Assembly: GCA_004123355.1 (NCBI GenBank)
Contig: SCHM01000001.1
Location: 1-64,000 of the forward strand
Source of the DNA: Amphirosellinia nigrospora
Taxonomy: Eukaryota > Ascomycota > Sordariomycetes > Xylariales > Xylariaceae
Direction: 5' to 3'
DNA length: 64,000 nucleotides
The notes beneath the pieces were generated by a model. That model had not been told where the DNA came from. It saw only the letters and a program-made list of their open reading frames with translations, and searched no databases. Of the stretch, positions 1-13,300 are shown one piece after another (the first letter of the stretch is position 1; each line of letters starts with the position of its first letter). The position numbers were made by a program, and so were the translations under genes.

Positions 1-1260
1 ATTAAATACTATAAAGTAAACTAAATAAAAAGCGGCTTTTTTAAGTTATAAATATTTTTTTAATAAAACTATTATTAAATATAATTATATATTAAACGTA
101 AAAAAACTTATATATTATATTATATTAAATATATATATATAAATAATAACTAATTTAAAAATAATATTTATATAAATTATATATTTTTAAAGCTATAAAC
201 TAAAAAATAAAAAATATAATAACGTATAATTTATTTAAGTCCGTAATTACTATTATGCTTTTTTTATTAAAAATCGCCGAACTTATAATTAATATAATAA
301 AATCTTTTAAAAATATAAAAATTATTATTAATTTAATTTTAACTAATAACTATTTAAAATAATAAACGTTAAAATTTTTAAAAATATACTAAAAAGTATA
401 ATATAAATCTTTCCGCTAAAGTTTAATAAACGTTAATAATATACGTAATATTTTTTTTATTTAAATTTAAGTATATAAATAATCTATTTACTATTATTTT
501 TTATATTTTTAAGCTTATATATTTATTTATATATATTAATATTATATTATATTTTTATTTAAATATACTATAAAAAAATTAATTATAGTTTATTGTTAAA
601 ATTAAAAAGCTAATAATTCTAGTAGCTAAATATTTCGCCCTATATATTTACTATATATATTAAAGTATTATTTAATATTTTATATTTAAACTTATTTTTT
701 TATTTAATTAATATATAATTTATTTATTAATACTTATAATTATAATATGGTTAACGTTTACTAACTAAGCTAACTTAGCTATGCTTACTTTATAATATTT
801 ATTTATAATAAATTTTAAGCACTATTTATAAAATAGCTTTTATTTAATTTATTTATTTTTTTAATTATTTTATTTAATATAATTTATTTAACTTTTAATA
901 AAAAAAAATTCTAGGTAAAATTTTTTTTAGTAAAAGCGGTTAAGCCGGCTTTAAAAATAAAAAGTAAAAACGCTTTTAAAAAAAAAAAAAAAAAGAAAGA
1001 AAGAAAAAAAAAAAAAAAAGGTAAGATTTTTTTTATACTTTTTAATACTACAATAAATTATATAGCTTTTATTATATTAATATATTTTTTAATAATTTAT
1101 TATATAATTAAAGGTTTTATTATTAATAATTTACGTTAAAAAATAATAAATTTAATAAATATTTTTATAAAAAGTTAAGTTAATTTTAACTAAAATAAAA
1201 CTAAAAAATTTTATAATAACTTTTCGCTTAAGTTTATAATAAAATTTTTAGTTTTAATAA
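1..1260. other. AT-rich relic DNA, no gene seen
   Basis: No open frame of useful length and no repeat end that I recognise. The stretch is nearly pure A/T with TA steps dominating, as in RIP-degraded ascomycete repeats. An almost unbroken A run with scattered G lies at about 979-1020. It ends against the Helentron-like element that starts at 1261. Origin unknown; probably decayed transposon sequence. Confidence 0.6.
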
Positions 1261-2774
1261 TGTTTGAGTTTTATAAAGGAGGTATAACTAATAAAAAAAA
1301 TTTTTTTGTTAATAAAAAATTTTTTGTTTTTTATTTTAAATAGGAAATTTTTTTACTTAAATTAAGAACTTTTTATTTATTTATTATATATATATTTAGT
1401 TCTTAGTATTTATTTTTTATTATATAGATAACTATAAATTTAATAAAATAATTTAAAATTAAATATTTATATTAAAATAATAATAAATAATAAATAAATT
1501 ATAAAGTTTTATTTTTGATTTTTTTTTTGTTATAAATTATACTAAATTTAATTTTATATTAAATTTAATTATTTAATAATTATATGTTTTATTAAACTTA
1601 ATTATTTAATAATTATACGTTATAAAACGTAATTATTTAATATTTGTTTAATTATATTTATAGTTATTTTATTTTTTTGTTTTTTTAATTTAATATTAAT
1701 TTAAATATTTATTATTTTTAAGTTATAACCGGTACTACTATTATAAACTTTGTTTAAATATAATTTTTATTAAGCTATTTTTTAAAAAACTATAGTTGTT
1801 ATAAAATTAGCCGTTATATTAGCGTAATAAATATAGCGGTATTTTTTACGGGGTATTCGTTTATAATTTTTTTTATTTGTTTTTTTTTTTTTATTATAAT
1901 ATTTTAAGCGCAGTTTTTAGGTTTCCGAGGATTTTAGGGCTTTAGATCGATTATAATAAATACGTTTTTTAAATTTTCGAGTTTTTTTTTTTAAACGTTT
2001 TAGCTAGCTTATAAAGTTTTTTTCGGATTTGTTAACAAATTTAAGCTTTTTTCGAAAAGTTTTTTTTTTTAAACGTTTTAGCTAATTTATAAGGTTTTTT
2101 TAAATTTATCGGTAAGTTTAAACTTTTTTCGAAAAAATAAAAGTTTAATACGTTATAAAATTAGTATATTTTACAATAGCGCTATTATTTAAAATATAAA
2201 GTTCGTAATTATACTTAAAATTAAAAATAGCTTATAGTTATATTTAAAATTAAAAATAGCTTATAATTATATTTAGGATTTAAAATAACAACTTATACTT
2301 ATTAAAAATTTTTTTAATTTTATTTAAATTAAAAATCGTTTTAAAGATTTTAATATCGTAATAAGTTTTTTTACCTAAAGTAAAATTAATTATTTATTAT
2401 AATATTTAATTTTTTAATTTTGCTTATAGTTTAAAATTATAATTTAATTATAAAGCAATAGTATAATTTTAGTATATATTACTACTATTAATAAAACAGA
2501 TATATAAAAATATTATATACTAACGTTTATATTTATAAGCAAATTTATTACTACTATTAATTAAACGGCCGAATATTTTTATAACGTAATTATATAGTTA
2601 CGCAAAAAAACAAATACTATAGTTAATAAATTAAAATAAAATAGCAGGTTTTACTATATATAACTTATTAAAAAGAGCAAACTAGCATAACCGGTAACTA
2701 TAACTTATTTATTAATTTAAATATGTAGTTCTTAAAACTCAAGTATTTTTGCCCCTAAATTAAGGGGCCTTTAG
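1261..2774 (+). mobile_element. Helentron/Helitron2-like non-autonomous element, copy A
   Basis: One of three near full-length copies in the window (also 8821-10377 and 27639-29239). It starts TGTTTGAGTTTT; the inverted match AAAACTCAAGTA lies at 2734-2745, about 30 bases inside the right end. A hairpin follows at 2751-2768 (GCCCC/GGGGC arms) and the element ends CTTTAG. A 5'-terminal repeat matched by a subterminal 3' repeat, then a hairpin and a CTAG-like end, is the asymmetric inverted repeat layout of Helentrons/Helitron2. Inside are two tandem units of about 75 bp (about 1980-2145) and three of about 30 bp (about 2205-2290). At 1.5 kb it is too short for a Rep-helicase gene, and none is visible. 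No empty site for this copy is present. The strand is set by the hairpin end being 3'. Confidence 0.72.
2751..2768 (+). repeat. 3'-terminal hairpin of Helentron-like copy A
   Basis: GCCCCTAAATTAAGGGGC folds into a stem of GCCCC/GGGGC plus A-T pairs. It sits six bases before the end of the element, where Helitron-type elements carry their replication-termination hairpin. The same stem occurs at 29216-29233 and, more decayed, near 10354-10372. Confidence 0.7.
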
Positions 2775-3213
2775 TTATTTATATTAATTAAACGTTAAAT
2801 AAGCTAATTTTATACCGTTTATAATTTTAATAAAAAAAATTTATATAATAGCTAAAAAATAACCTTTTAAAAGTCCGGCTTTTTTTTATTAAAACAATTT
2901 AAAACCGGTAAAAAAAAAGTTTTTAATATTTTATACTTTAATTTTTTTCCTATTTATAATAATGTTAATATTTATTAATTAACTATTTGTTTTAAAACAA
3001 ATAATTTTTTTAAAAAAACTATAAAAAATTAGCCTTAAAATATAATTAAAAAAAAGTATTATTTATTAAACTAAACTAGTAATAAATACGCCGAAATTTA
3101 TTTATAAAAATAAGTAAAACTAACAAATAATTATAAATTTAAAAATAAAAAGATTTAAATACCGCAATAAAATTTATAAAAGCTTAAATTATATTTAAAA
3201 ATATAGCTCGGGA
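2775..3213. other. AT-rich relic DNA, no gene seen
   Basis: Between Helentron-like copy A and a local duplication. No gene, terminal repeat or tandem array recognised. A few C/G pockets survive (for example CCGGC near 2875 and ACCGGT near 2903), as elsewhere in the degraded background. Confidence 0.5.
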
Positions 3214-3500
3214 AAAAAAACAATAGCTTTTTTGTAACGTTATTTTAGAGACATTGTCCGTAGGACGTTATCTTTAAAACAACGTTTAGTATAAACTTAG
3301 CTTAGTAATTTAACAACTTTAAAATTAATAAATTATACGCTATTACTTTTTACCCTAGCTATAATAGTAAACGCCCGTTATATAAACTAAATATTAGCCG
3401 CTTTTAAACTTAAATTAAATTTTAATATTATATTTATTTATAATATATTATTTTATTTATAATTAATAAAAACTTTTAATAAATATTATTATATTAATTA
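3214..3500 (+). repeat. Local direct duplication, left copy (carries a solo LTR)
   Basis: Outside the inserted LTR, this stretch aligns with 3715-3890. Both have an A run, then a tract like AGCTTTTTTA, then CCTAGCTA, then a shared block around TTATATAAACTAAATA and an AT-rich tail. The left copy is broken by a solo LTR at 3233-3345 and the right copy is not, so the right copy serves as the empty site. Limits are approximate. Confidence 0.6.
3233..3345 (+). repeat. Solo LTR of the 145-bp LTR family (internally shortened)
   Basis: Starts TGTAACGT and ends ACGCTATTA like the LTRs at 5039-5183 and 44463-44608, but lacks about 32 bases in the first third, so it is about 113 bp long. CTTTTT stands directly on both sides (3227-3232 and 3346-3351). 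The uninterrupted paralogue at 3715-3890 shows a single such tract, which supports a target duplication. It is a solo LTR left by recombination between the ends of an older retrotransposon. Confidence 0.75.
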
Positions 3501-3714
3501 ATATTTAATAAATTATTAAATATTACTTTTTACTATAAATATTTATACCCCCGAATATTTTATATAATATATAATAACTAATAATATTAACGTTTAACTA
3601 TAAACAAAAAACTATAATAACTTAAATAAGCTTAGCTATACTAAATAAAAAGCTAGACAATACTTTTAAAAAGCCTATTAGCCCTAATAGCTTACCAGCC
3701 TTTAGTATAGCTTA

Positions 3715-3890
3715 AAAAAAAAGCGGCAGCTTTTTTATCCTAGCTAAAACAATATAACACTTATTATATAAACTAAATACTAGCTATTTTTAACTTAATT
3801 TAAGTTTTAATATTATATTTATTACTTATAATATTTTTTCTATTTATATTAATAAAACATTTTTAATAAAAGTATAATTAAGCTTATAAG
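3715..3890 (+). repeat. Local direct duplication, right copy (empty site)
   Basis: Uninterrupted partner of 3214-3500. It keeps AGCGGCAGC next to the T tract where the left copy has CAATAGC, so it is somewhat less degraded. It runs almost to the solo LTR at 3922. Confidence 0.6.
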
Positions 3891-3921
3891 CTTATAACGC
3901 GCTACTTAAAGCTAGCAAAAA

Positions 3922-4067
3922 TGTAACGCTATTTTAAAAACACTGTCTTTAAAACAGTGTTTAGTAAGCTAGATACTATCCGTAGGACGTTATTTTTAAA
4001 ACAACGTCTAGTATAAACTTAGCTTAATAATTTAACAACTTTAAAATTAACAAACTACACGCTATTA
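3922..4067 (+). repeat. Solo LTR of the 145-bp LTR family
   Basis: Full-length match to the family: TGTAACGC start, ACACTGTC and ACAGTGT arms, CCGTAGGACGTT block, and ACACGCTATTA end. The flanks (AAAAA on the left, AGTTC on the right) do not match, so no target duplication is visible. It may be a recombinant between two elements or have lost a flank. No internal retrotransposon sequence adjoins it on either side. Confidence 0.75.
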
Positions 4068-5033
4068 AGTTCGTTTTATATATAATATTTTAAAGCATTT
4101 ATAATTAATTATATATTTTAAAAAAAAGTACTAAATTAAGATTTAATAACTATTGTTTTTTTTAGTACTTTTTTTTATACTAATATTAAAATAACGCTTT
4201 TTTTTTTTTTTTTTTAAGTTTAGCTTTTTTATTAAAACTTTTATTTTATTTAAAGCTTATAACGTTTGTTTTTTTAACTTAAAAGCTTTATTATATTTAT
4301 TTTTAAACTTTTTATTTAAGCTTTTTAGCTTTAAGCTTTTTTATGCTTATTATATTTATATTTATACAAATATTATAACTTTTATTATTTTTTTATTTTA
4401 TTAGTTAGTTTAATATATAAATTAATAAATTTTTTTAAATTTTATAATAATTTTTTAATAAAGTATATATTTTATAATTAGTTTTAGTTCTATAATTATA
4501 ATTAACGTTATTAAAAATAATTAAGCTATTATTTTAGTTTTTTTATATTATTAATATTAGTTTTATTTTTTTATAATTTATTTTTTTGCTAGGGTTTTTT
4601 ATACAATTATTAATATTTTTATTAATTAATAAATATACTTTAAAGGGGTATAATATATGTTTAAAGCTATTTAAATAGTTGGTTTAATAGTTTATATGTG
4701 CTATTAACCTTATGAAGTTTTTTCCGAAAAAAAAAAAAAAAAAGAGTTTATTAACGTTTATTTTAAGCTAACTATAACTAATTACCAAAAGTTCAATTAT
4801 AGCTATAAAGCTTTTAAGCGGCTAATTTTATAGCTGTTTTTATATAACTATTTTTAATTTATACTTAAATAAATAGTAGCTACTTATATTTGCTTAATAA
4901 AAAAATAATAATAAATAAAATAAAACTAATAAACTTTATTTTAATATTATTTATAAAAATATAGCTTAAAATATTTAAAAACTATATATTTAATATTATA
5001 AATTGCACTAAAAAAACTTATATTTTTTATAGC
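4068..5033. other. AT-rich relic DNA, no gene seen
   Basis: Holds a T tract near 4199-4216 and an A tract near 4727-4743, with no readable gene. It was the insertion target of the LTR element at 5039-16786, so its original continuation lies at 16792 onward. The piece CTTTAAAGGGG near 4640 loosely resembles the reverse complement of DNA near 19860. That is not enough to call element ends. Confidence 0.5.
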
Positions 5034-5038
5034 GTTTA

Positions 5039-5183
5039 TATAACGCTATTTTAAAAACATTGTTTTTAAACAGTATTTAATAAGCTAGATATTATTTATA
5101 AAATATTATTTTTAAAATAACGTTTAATATAAACTTAGCTTAATAATTTAATAACTTTAGAATTAATAGACTATATATTATTA
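5039..5183 (+). repeat. 5' LTR of the 5039-16786 element
   Basis: Begins TATAACGC (TG decayed to TA) and ends ATTATTA. It carries the family's two inverted-repeat blocks in degraded form and is preceded by target copy GTTTA. Confidence 0.85.
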
Positions 5184-8100
5184 TTTAGTAGCTAGCGATT
5201 AATAGTTATTAATTTTTTTTTTTTTTGAATTATAAAACTTTTAGCTTATTCGGCAAAAGTATTATTTTTTAAACAACTTATTTTAATCGATTAAACAAGC
5301 AAAAGTCCGATTTATTTTAGCTAGTTTTAAAAACCTAACTATTAATAATAATAATAATATAATATTATTCCGGATTATTAACGCTTTAACTTTATTATAT
5401 AACTTTAAACTATTAACTAATAAATTAATATTTTGCCCGGTTTATATTTTAATATACCTTTATTTTCCTTTGTTTTTTTTCGATTATTTGATTTAATATA
5501 TTTGAACGTATTATTAATATTATAATATTAAAAATAATTTTTATTTTTTTATTTTTAAACAACATTTTACGTTATAAAAATATTAAATATATTATTAATC
5601 TAATAAATAATATTATTAATTAGTTAAATATTATTTATAAGTATTATAATTTATTTAAAACTTAAATTCGAACTTAAACCCGGTATAAATAATAATAGTA
5701 TAGTTTTTAGATCTAAAAACGTTAATTTTTAAATCCGATAATATTTATATATAATTTATATATAATTTATTTAGTTATATATAGCGTTTATATAATTATA
5801 TATAATTATATATAATTTGCTTAATTATATTACCGATTTTTATATTGTTTAAATATTTTTTTTTTTTGTTTTTTTATTTAAAATATTATTTTATATTTAG
5901 TTAAAATATTATTTATAGTTTTGCTATTTTATTTATTTTTATTTTATAAAATTATCTTTTAAATTTATTTTTTATTATTAAATATTTATATTTTTGTAGA
6001 AAAATAGCTATTTATTTTAGGTTTAAAAGCTTAATAAGTTTATATTTTAATATATATTAAAGTTTTTAAACCCCTTTTTAATTAACCTATTAACGGGTAA
6101 TTAGGTTATAGCTGCAAAAAATAAATTATTTTATAAATTAAATTTTAAATAATTATACCGCTTATAATATTATAACCTAAATAAATATTATATATTTAAT
6201 TAAGCTATTATAATAACTTTTTATTTATAATTGCTAGATTAATATTATTAAATATAAATAATATTTAGTATTAACTTAAAAGTCCTAATAAATATTTTTT
6301 TTTATTTATTTTAATATTTTTTTAAAAAAGCTTAGCGTAAAATAGCTTAATATATAGCCTAGTTAATAAAAATAATATATATCTATTATAGTTTAAGCTA
6401 TATACGCTTAAAACTAAAGCTATACCTTGATTTAAATTATATATAGTTTTTAAATTATTTAAGCTAATCTTTAATTTTAACCTAATTTTAAACTTATTAA
6501 AATATTTTATTTTATTTTTATATTTTTTATTTTAGTAAATAAAATAATAACGCTATTAAATAAAAAAATATAATAAAAAATAAAAATTATTTTAGCTATA
6601 AAAATAATAATAGTTAAAAATTCTATTAAAATATTAATAAAAATATTTTAAACGTAGCTAAAATAATAGCTAAACGCTTAATAATAAAAATAACGTTCGA
6701 AAATAATTAAAAAAATAATTAGTAAGCTATTTTAATCCGAATTTTTTAAAGTTTTATAAAACTAAAAAATATATTACGTTTAATAATAATATATATTAGC
6801 GGAATATTATTTATTTATAATATTTATAAAATAGTATATTTTAAACCTTATTAAATAAAGAATTTTATAAAATAATTTTCTTTAATTTTTTCGAAAAAAA
6901 GCTTAAATATAGTACGTTAAAATATTCGATAAAATTATAAAAGCAGCTATAAAATAAAATCTTAAATTTATACTACGAAAAATTAATTTTTAATATTGCC
7001 GAAATATTATAAACGTTTTTCGAAATATACTAAAAAACTTATATATAAAAACAAAAATCTTAAAAAATATTTTATTTATATATAAAAATAATCCGGAACT
7101 ATTTTATAAATATATAATATAAAATCTTAATTTATAATATATATATAAATATATTATATTTAGATTTTTAGCAAATTTATAATAAGCTAATAAAATTATA
7201 AGTTTAAATATTTTTTTAACGTATTTAAAAAGTAAATAAAAATTATACTATATAATATTTATAGCTTATAAAACATAAATTAAACCGTAATAAATATAGT
7301 TTATTTTTATTTTAGCGTACTATTTAATTTTATAAATAATAAATACTTTTGCGCTTTTTAAAACTTTAATTACTAATTTAATATTTATAATTAATTTTTA
7401 ATTAATAAGCAATTAATATTAATATAATAAAATATATTAATTAAAACGTAAATAATCGGGATAAATATTATTTTTATAATAAAAATAATAAATATTATTT
7501 TTATAGTTAAAAATATAATACTAAATATATATAAAACGGCCGAAAATCTTTTATAAACTACTAATAACGTAATAAACGTAGCTAAAAATAATAAAATTTA
7601 TATAATAGTTATAAAAAATAATAAAATTTATATAATAGCTATAAAAGCTTTTATAATAAATAAAATTATAATAATAAAAAGTTATTATAAATATAGCAAA
7701 TAAAATAAACGTTTTTGCTATATTTATCGCTTGTTTTAGCAAAATATTATTAATAAATTAAGCTTTAATAAATATTAAATAGTATATACGTTAATATAAA
7801 AAATAAATAATATTAGTATTAAATAACTAAAATATTTAATTTTAAAAATAAAAGTTAAAAAAATAAAGCTATATTATAATAAATAAAGTCGAAAAAAAAA
7901 ACGAAAAAAAAATTTTTATAAAATATTTTAACCAAAAAAATAAATTAACTATTATTTTTTTTTATTTAACTAAAACTAACATAATTATTTAAAACTAATT
8001 AATTAATAATATAAATATTTTTATTTATTATAATTATAAATAAAAATTTTTAAATAAAATAAAATTTTTAGTTTATTATATTATATATAATATCGTTAAA

Positions 8101-8820
8101 ATATATTTTTTTAAAATAAACTAATAAATAAAGCTAAAAATAATAAACTATATTAAATAAAACTTTTTAAAATAAATATTTTTATATTAAATAAAATTTT
8201 TAATATTATTATTATATAACTATAAATAATAGCTTTTAATATATTTCGGATATTTGCTTTATATTAATATATAAGCATAAATATATAAATAAAGCAAAAA
8301 TATAAAATATAATAATATATTTTAATATAAACTATTCGATAATATTAATAAATTATAAATAAATCATAAAATTTATACCGGAAATATAAATTTAAACTAA
8401 ATAAACTTTAATATATATAGTATTAATAAAATAATTAGTTTAATAAAATATATTATTTTAATATTAATTTTAAAAAAAACTATAAATATAAATAAAAACA
8501 GTTTAATTAAAATAATAATTTAGCTAATAAATAAACTTTAACTAAATATATTATTTAAAATAAAATTTTAAATAAATATAATATTAATATTAATTTTTTA
8601 AGCTAAATTATTATAATAAAATTATATAATAATTTAGCGATTTTATTTTTAATTAAATAAAAAAATCAATATAGCAAAAAACTATTATAATAATAATAAT
8701 ATAATAGTTCTATTATATAATAATATATAATAAATATATAAATTTTCTTAATTTAAATGCTAAAAATTCCGTATAAAAATATATTCGAACTAAAATATAC
8801 TAATATTTTAATAATAATAT

Positions 8821-10377
8821 TGCTTAAGTTTTATAAAGGAGGTACGACTAAATAAAAGGAAGGTTTTTTTATCGATAAAAAAATTTTTGGTTTTTTATAT
8901 TTTAAATAGGAAATTTTTTTACCCGAATTAAGAACTTTTTTATTTTTATTTATTATTGTATATACTTAGTTTTTAGCATTTATTTTTATTATATAAATAA
9001 CTATAAATTTAATAAAATAATTTAAAATTAAATATTTATATTAAAAATAATAATATAATATAAATAAATTATAAAGTTTTATTTTTAATTTTTTTTTTAT
9101 TATAAATTATATTAAATTTAATTTTATATTAAATTTAATTATTTAATAATTATATATTCTATTAAACCCGATTATTTAATAGTTATACGTTATATTAAAC
9201 GTAATTATTTAATATTATTTATTTAATTATATTTATAGTTATTTATTTTTTTATTTTTTTAATTTAATATTAATTTAAATATTTATTATTTTTAGGTTAT
9301 AAACTAATATTATTATTGTAAATTTTATTTAAATATAACTTTTATAAACTATTTTTAAAAAAATTATAGTTGCTATAAAATTAGCTGTTATATTAGCGTA
9401 ATAAATATAGCAGTATTTTTTATAAAATATTTGTTTATAATTTTTTTTACTTGTTTTTTTTATTTTATTATAATATTTTTAAGCGTAGTTTTTAAGTTTT
9501 CGAGGATTTTAAAGCTTTAGATCGATTATAATAAACGTATTTTTTAAGTTTTTAAGTTTTTTTTTTTTAAACGTTTTAACTAGCTTATAAAGTTTTTTTA
9601 GATTTATTAGCAAGTTTAAGCTTTTTTTAAAAAGTTTTTTTTTTTTAAACGTTTTAGCTAATTTATAAAGTTTTTTTTAAACTTATTAGCAAGTTTAAGC
9701 TTTTTTCGAAAAAAAAAAAGTTTAATACGTTATAAAAATTAATATATTTTACAATAGCGCTATTATTAGAATATAAAGTTTATAATTTAAAATTAAAAAT
9801 GGCTTATAGTTATATTTAAAATTAAAAATAGTTTATAGTTATATTTAGGATTAAAAATAGCTTATAATTATATTTAGGATTTAAGATAATAATTTGTATT
9901 TATTAAAGAATTTTTTTAATTTTATTTAAGTTAAAAAATTATTTTAAAGATTTTAATATTGCGGTAAGTTTTTTTTATTTAAAGTAAGAATTAATTATTT
10001 GCTATAATATTTAACTTTTTAATTTCACCCTATAGCTCGAAATTATAGTTTAATTATAAAATAATATATAATTTTAATATATTGTTACTATTAATAAAAT
10101 AAATATATAAAAATATTATATGCTAACGTTTATATTTATAAGCAAATTTATTGCTTACTATTAACTAAACGGCCGAATATTTTTATAACGTAATTATTAA
10201 TTACGCAAAAAACAAAATATTATAGTTAATAAATTAAAATAAAATAGTAGGTTTTACTATATAAACTTGATAAAAAGGAGCGAACTAGTAAACCGGTAAC
10301 TATAACTTATTTATTAACTTAAATACGTAGTTCTTAAAAACTTAAGCATTTTTGCTTTTAAATTAAGGGGCTTTTAG
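8821..10377 (+). mobile_element. Helentron/Helitron2-like non-autonomous element, copy B, nested in an LTR element
   Basis: Starts TGCTTAAGTTTT. The inverted match AAAACTTAAGCA lies at 10337-10348, followed by a decayed hairpin and the end GCTTTTAG. The host LTR element has an uninterrupted relative at 56973-64000. Its sequence across 63405-63421, read on the minus strand, joins the left flank (AATAATAT) to the right flank (TATTTAAA) with nothing duplicated, so insertion was clean to within one ambiguous base. It contains two units of the 75-bp tandem repeat (about 9555-9715) and four of the 30-bp repeat (about 9778-9890). No coding sequence is visible. It is younger than the LTR element it interrupts. 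Confidence 0.8.
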
Positions 10378-13300
10378 TATTTAAATAAAACTTAAAAGTT
10401 ATTTTTTTTATTAATTATATAAATAAATTAATTTAAGTAAATATAAATAAAAATAAATATTATTAAAAACTATAAATAAAATAAATATTTATTAATAATA
10501 TAAATAAAACTAATATAATTATAACTATTATTATAATTAATAAAATAAAAACATTATTATTAAAAAAAATAACGTAAATTTATAGCTTATATAAAAATTT
10601 AACTTAATAAATAATATTATAATTATATTAGCTTTAAAAAACGTTATTAACAAAAACGTTTAAATAATAATAATAAAAAATAAACTTAAATATAATATAT
10701 TAAAAAAATTATTTTTTTAACGCTTAACGTTTTAAAAATCTTTTTTTTATTTAAACTAAAAATAGTGTTATAATATATAATTAACCTTATATATAAAATA
10801 ACTAAAATAATATTAAAAAAATATAAAATATATATATATATAAAATATTATAAAAATAAAAATAAAAAATATAATATAAATAAAACTAGTTAAAAATTAG
10901 CAAAATTAAATTATTACTATAGCTTAGCTATATATTTTAAAAATCAAAAACTAAAAACTAATAAATAAAATTTTAAATAAAATATATTATAAAATAAAAT
11001 ATATATATAAATAAACTAATATTATTTAAATATTTAATATTTATAATATAACAAACAATAAATAGCAAGCATAAAAATAAATAATAATCGATTTACGATT
11101 ATTAAATAAAATAGTAATTTTAAACTATTATTTATTATTTATTTTAAAAGCTATTATTATATAGATTTAAAAATATTATATAATAATTATAAATTGTAAG
11201 AAATTTTATTATTAGTTTTTAGTATAACTAATTATTATAATTAAATAATTTTATATTATTTAAAGAATTAAAAATATTATACGTAATATTAATAAAATTT
11301 AAAAATAACTTTAGCTATATATAACGATTTATAAATAAAAACTTTTATATATATATATATTATATAAAAGCTTATATAAAATATTATTATTTATTTTAAA
11401 ATAGCTAAAAAATATTTTTAGTATATAAAAGCTATTTTAAATATATATAATAAAATTAATTTAAAGCTAAAAGCTAGTAAATTATTCGTAATATATTAAT
11501 AGTAAAATTATTAAAATTTATAATAAATAATTATAAATTAATAATAAATAATCGAATAAAAATAATAGCTAAACTAAAATAGCTTTAAAATTTAATAACT
11601 TTTAAAATATATATTAATATAATTAGTTTTTAAAAAAGTTTATTTATAATATTAATAAAAGCTTTTTTTTTTTAAAAAAAAAAAATTTAATTATTAGCTA
11701 ATATACGCAAAGTAAAAACTATCTTTTTATTATTATAGCTTAAAAAAAATAAGTAGCAAAAATTATATTAAGCTTATAAAAAAAAAAAACGGAATTTTTT
11801 AATTTTGCAAAAATAATTAATAAATATAAACTATTTTATATATTAAAACCTATTTAAATTATATTTTATTAAATTAAACGTTTTAAAAAAAAATATATAA
11901 AATAATAGTTTTTTATACAAATAAAAGCTAAAACAAATAATAATTAACTATTAATTCGATATAATTTATCCTATTTCTAAATAAAACGTTATTTAAAATA
12001 AATATTAATATAATATAATAAAACTAAAAATATTTACTTAATATAAATATATTATAATTTTAAAGTTTAAATATAATTATATATAATTTTAGTAATATTT
12101 ATTAATTATAAATAATAATAAAAATTATTAATTAAATAAATTTATAATTAATAAATATTATTAAGCTTAATATAAAGTTAATAATAGTATTAATATATTT
12201 ATTATAGTTTAGCTTAACGTTAAATATATTTCTAAAAAAATAAATCTAGTTTTAAATAATTTTTCGTATTTATTAATAATTATAAACGTAATAAATAATA
12301 TATAATAAAAAATATTAACTATAGCTTGTTTAAAAATATTATTAATAAAATTAAATATTTTATAAAATAAAATATATATAAATAAAAACTAAAAATTAAA
12401 ATTATAGCAAAGTTATATTATACATCGGAAATTTACGAAAATAATCGTAAAAATTAAAAATATAAATTAACTATTTTAAATTTAGCAAAAAAAAAAAAAA
12501 TAATATAGTTCTTTATTTTTATTTATTAGTTATATTTATATATAAAATAAATAGTTTTATATTTTTAATATTTAAATAAATAAAAATAATTATATATTTA
12601 AATATATACCGAAATAATATTTTAAAAATAACGTATAATAAAAAATATTATTTTAAGCTAAAAAAAATATACTATAAACTTTAAAAATTTATAATATATA
12701 ATATAGCTAAATAAATAAAAAAGTATTAATAATTATTTATAATATTTAAATAATATAATAAATTAGTAAAAAATATTCAGTAAACTAAAATTAATTTAAA
12801 AGCTATTAATATTATTTTATATAATTATAATAAATTTTATTATAAAGCTATAAAAAGTATTATTTATTAGGTTATTTTAATAAATATTAAATATAATTTA
12901 ATATTTTATTAATAATAATATATAAATTTAGCAAAAAACTTTATTAATACTAAAAAATATTAAATATAATAATAAAATAAGCAATTATATTAATTAATAT
13001 TATTATTATATAATTAAAAATATTATATAAGTTTTTTAAACTAAGATTTTAAATTTATATTAAAGCTATAATAAATATTATAAACGAAAATAAAAACAGC
13101 ACTAGCGGTATTAATAAGCTATTATTTATAAACTAATAGTTAAAGCAAAAACATAATTAAAAATATTAAATTATTATTTAATACTATATAATAAATTAAA
13201 ATTAATATAATTAAATATTATATTTATATTATAGATATAAATAATATTGAATTTATAACTATTAAAATATTATTAAACGAATTAATATTAAGTTTTAAAC

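Noticed and set aside
7551-7742. 63-codon open frame on the minus strand
   Set aside because: Low-complexity Phe/Ile/Tyr/Asn sequence inside a degraded LTR element; expected by chance in A/T-only DNA.
1261-10377. Copies A and B read as the two 1.5-kb LTRs of one retrotransposon
   Set aside because: A third copy (27639-29239) stands alone in a MITE. Two empty sites show insertion without target duplication, and the ends carry asymmetric inverted repeats plus a hairpin. Copy B also lies inside another LTR element with its own LTRs and GTTTA duplication.
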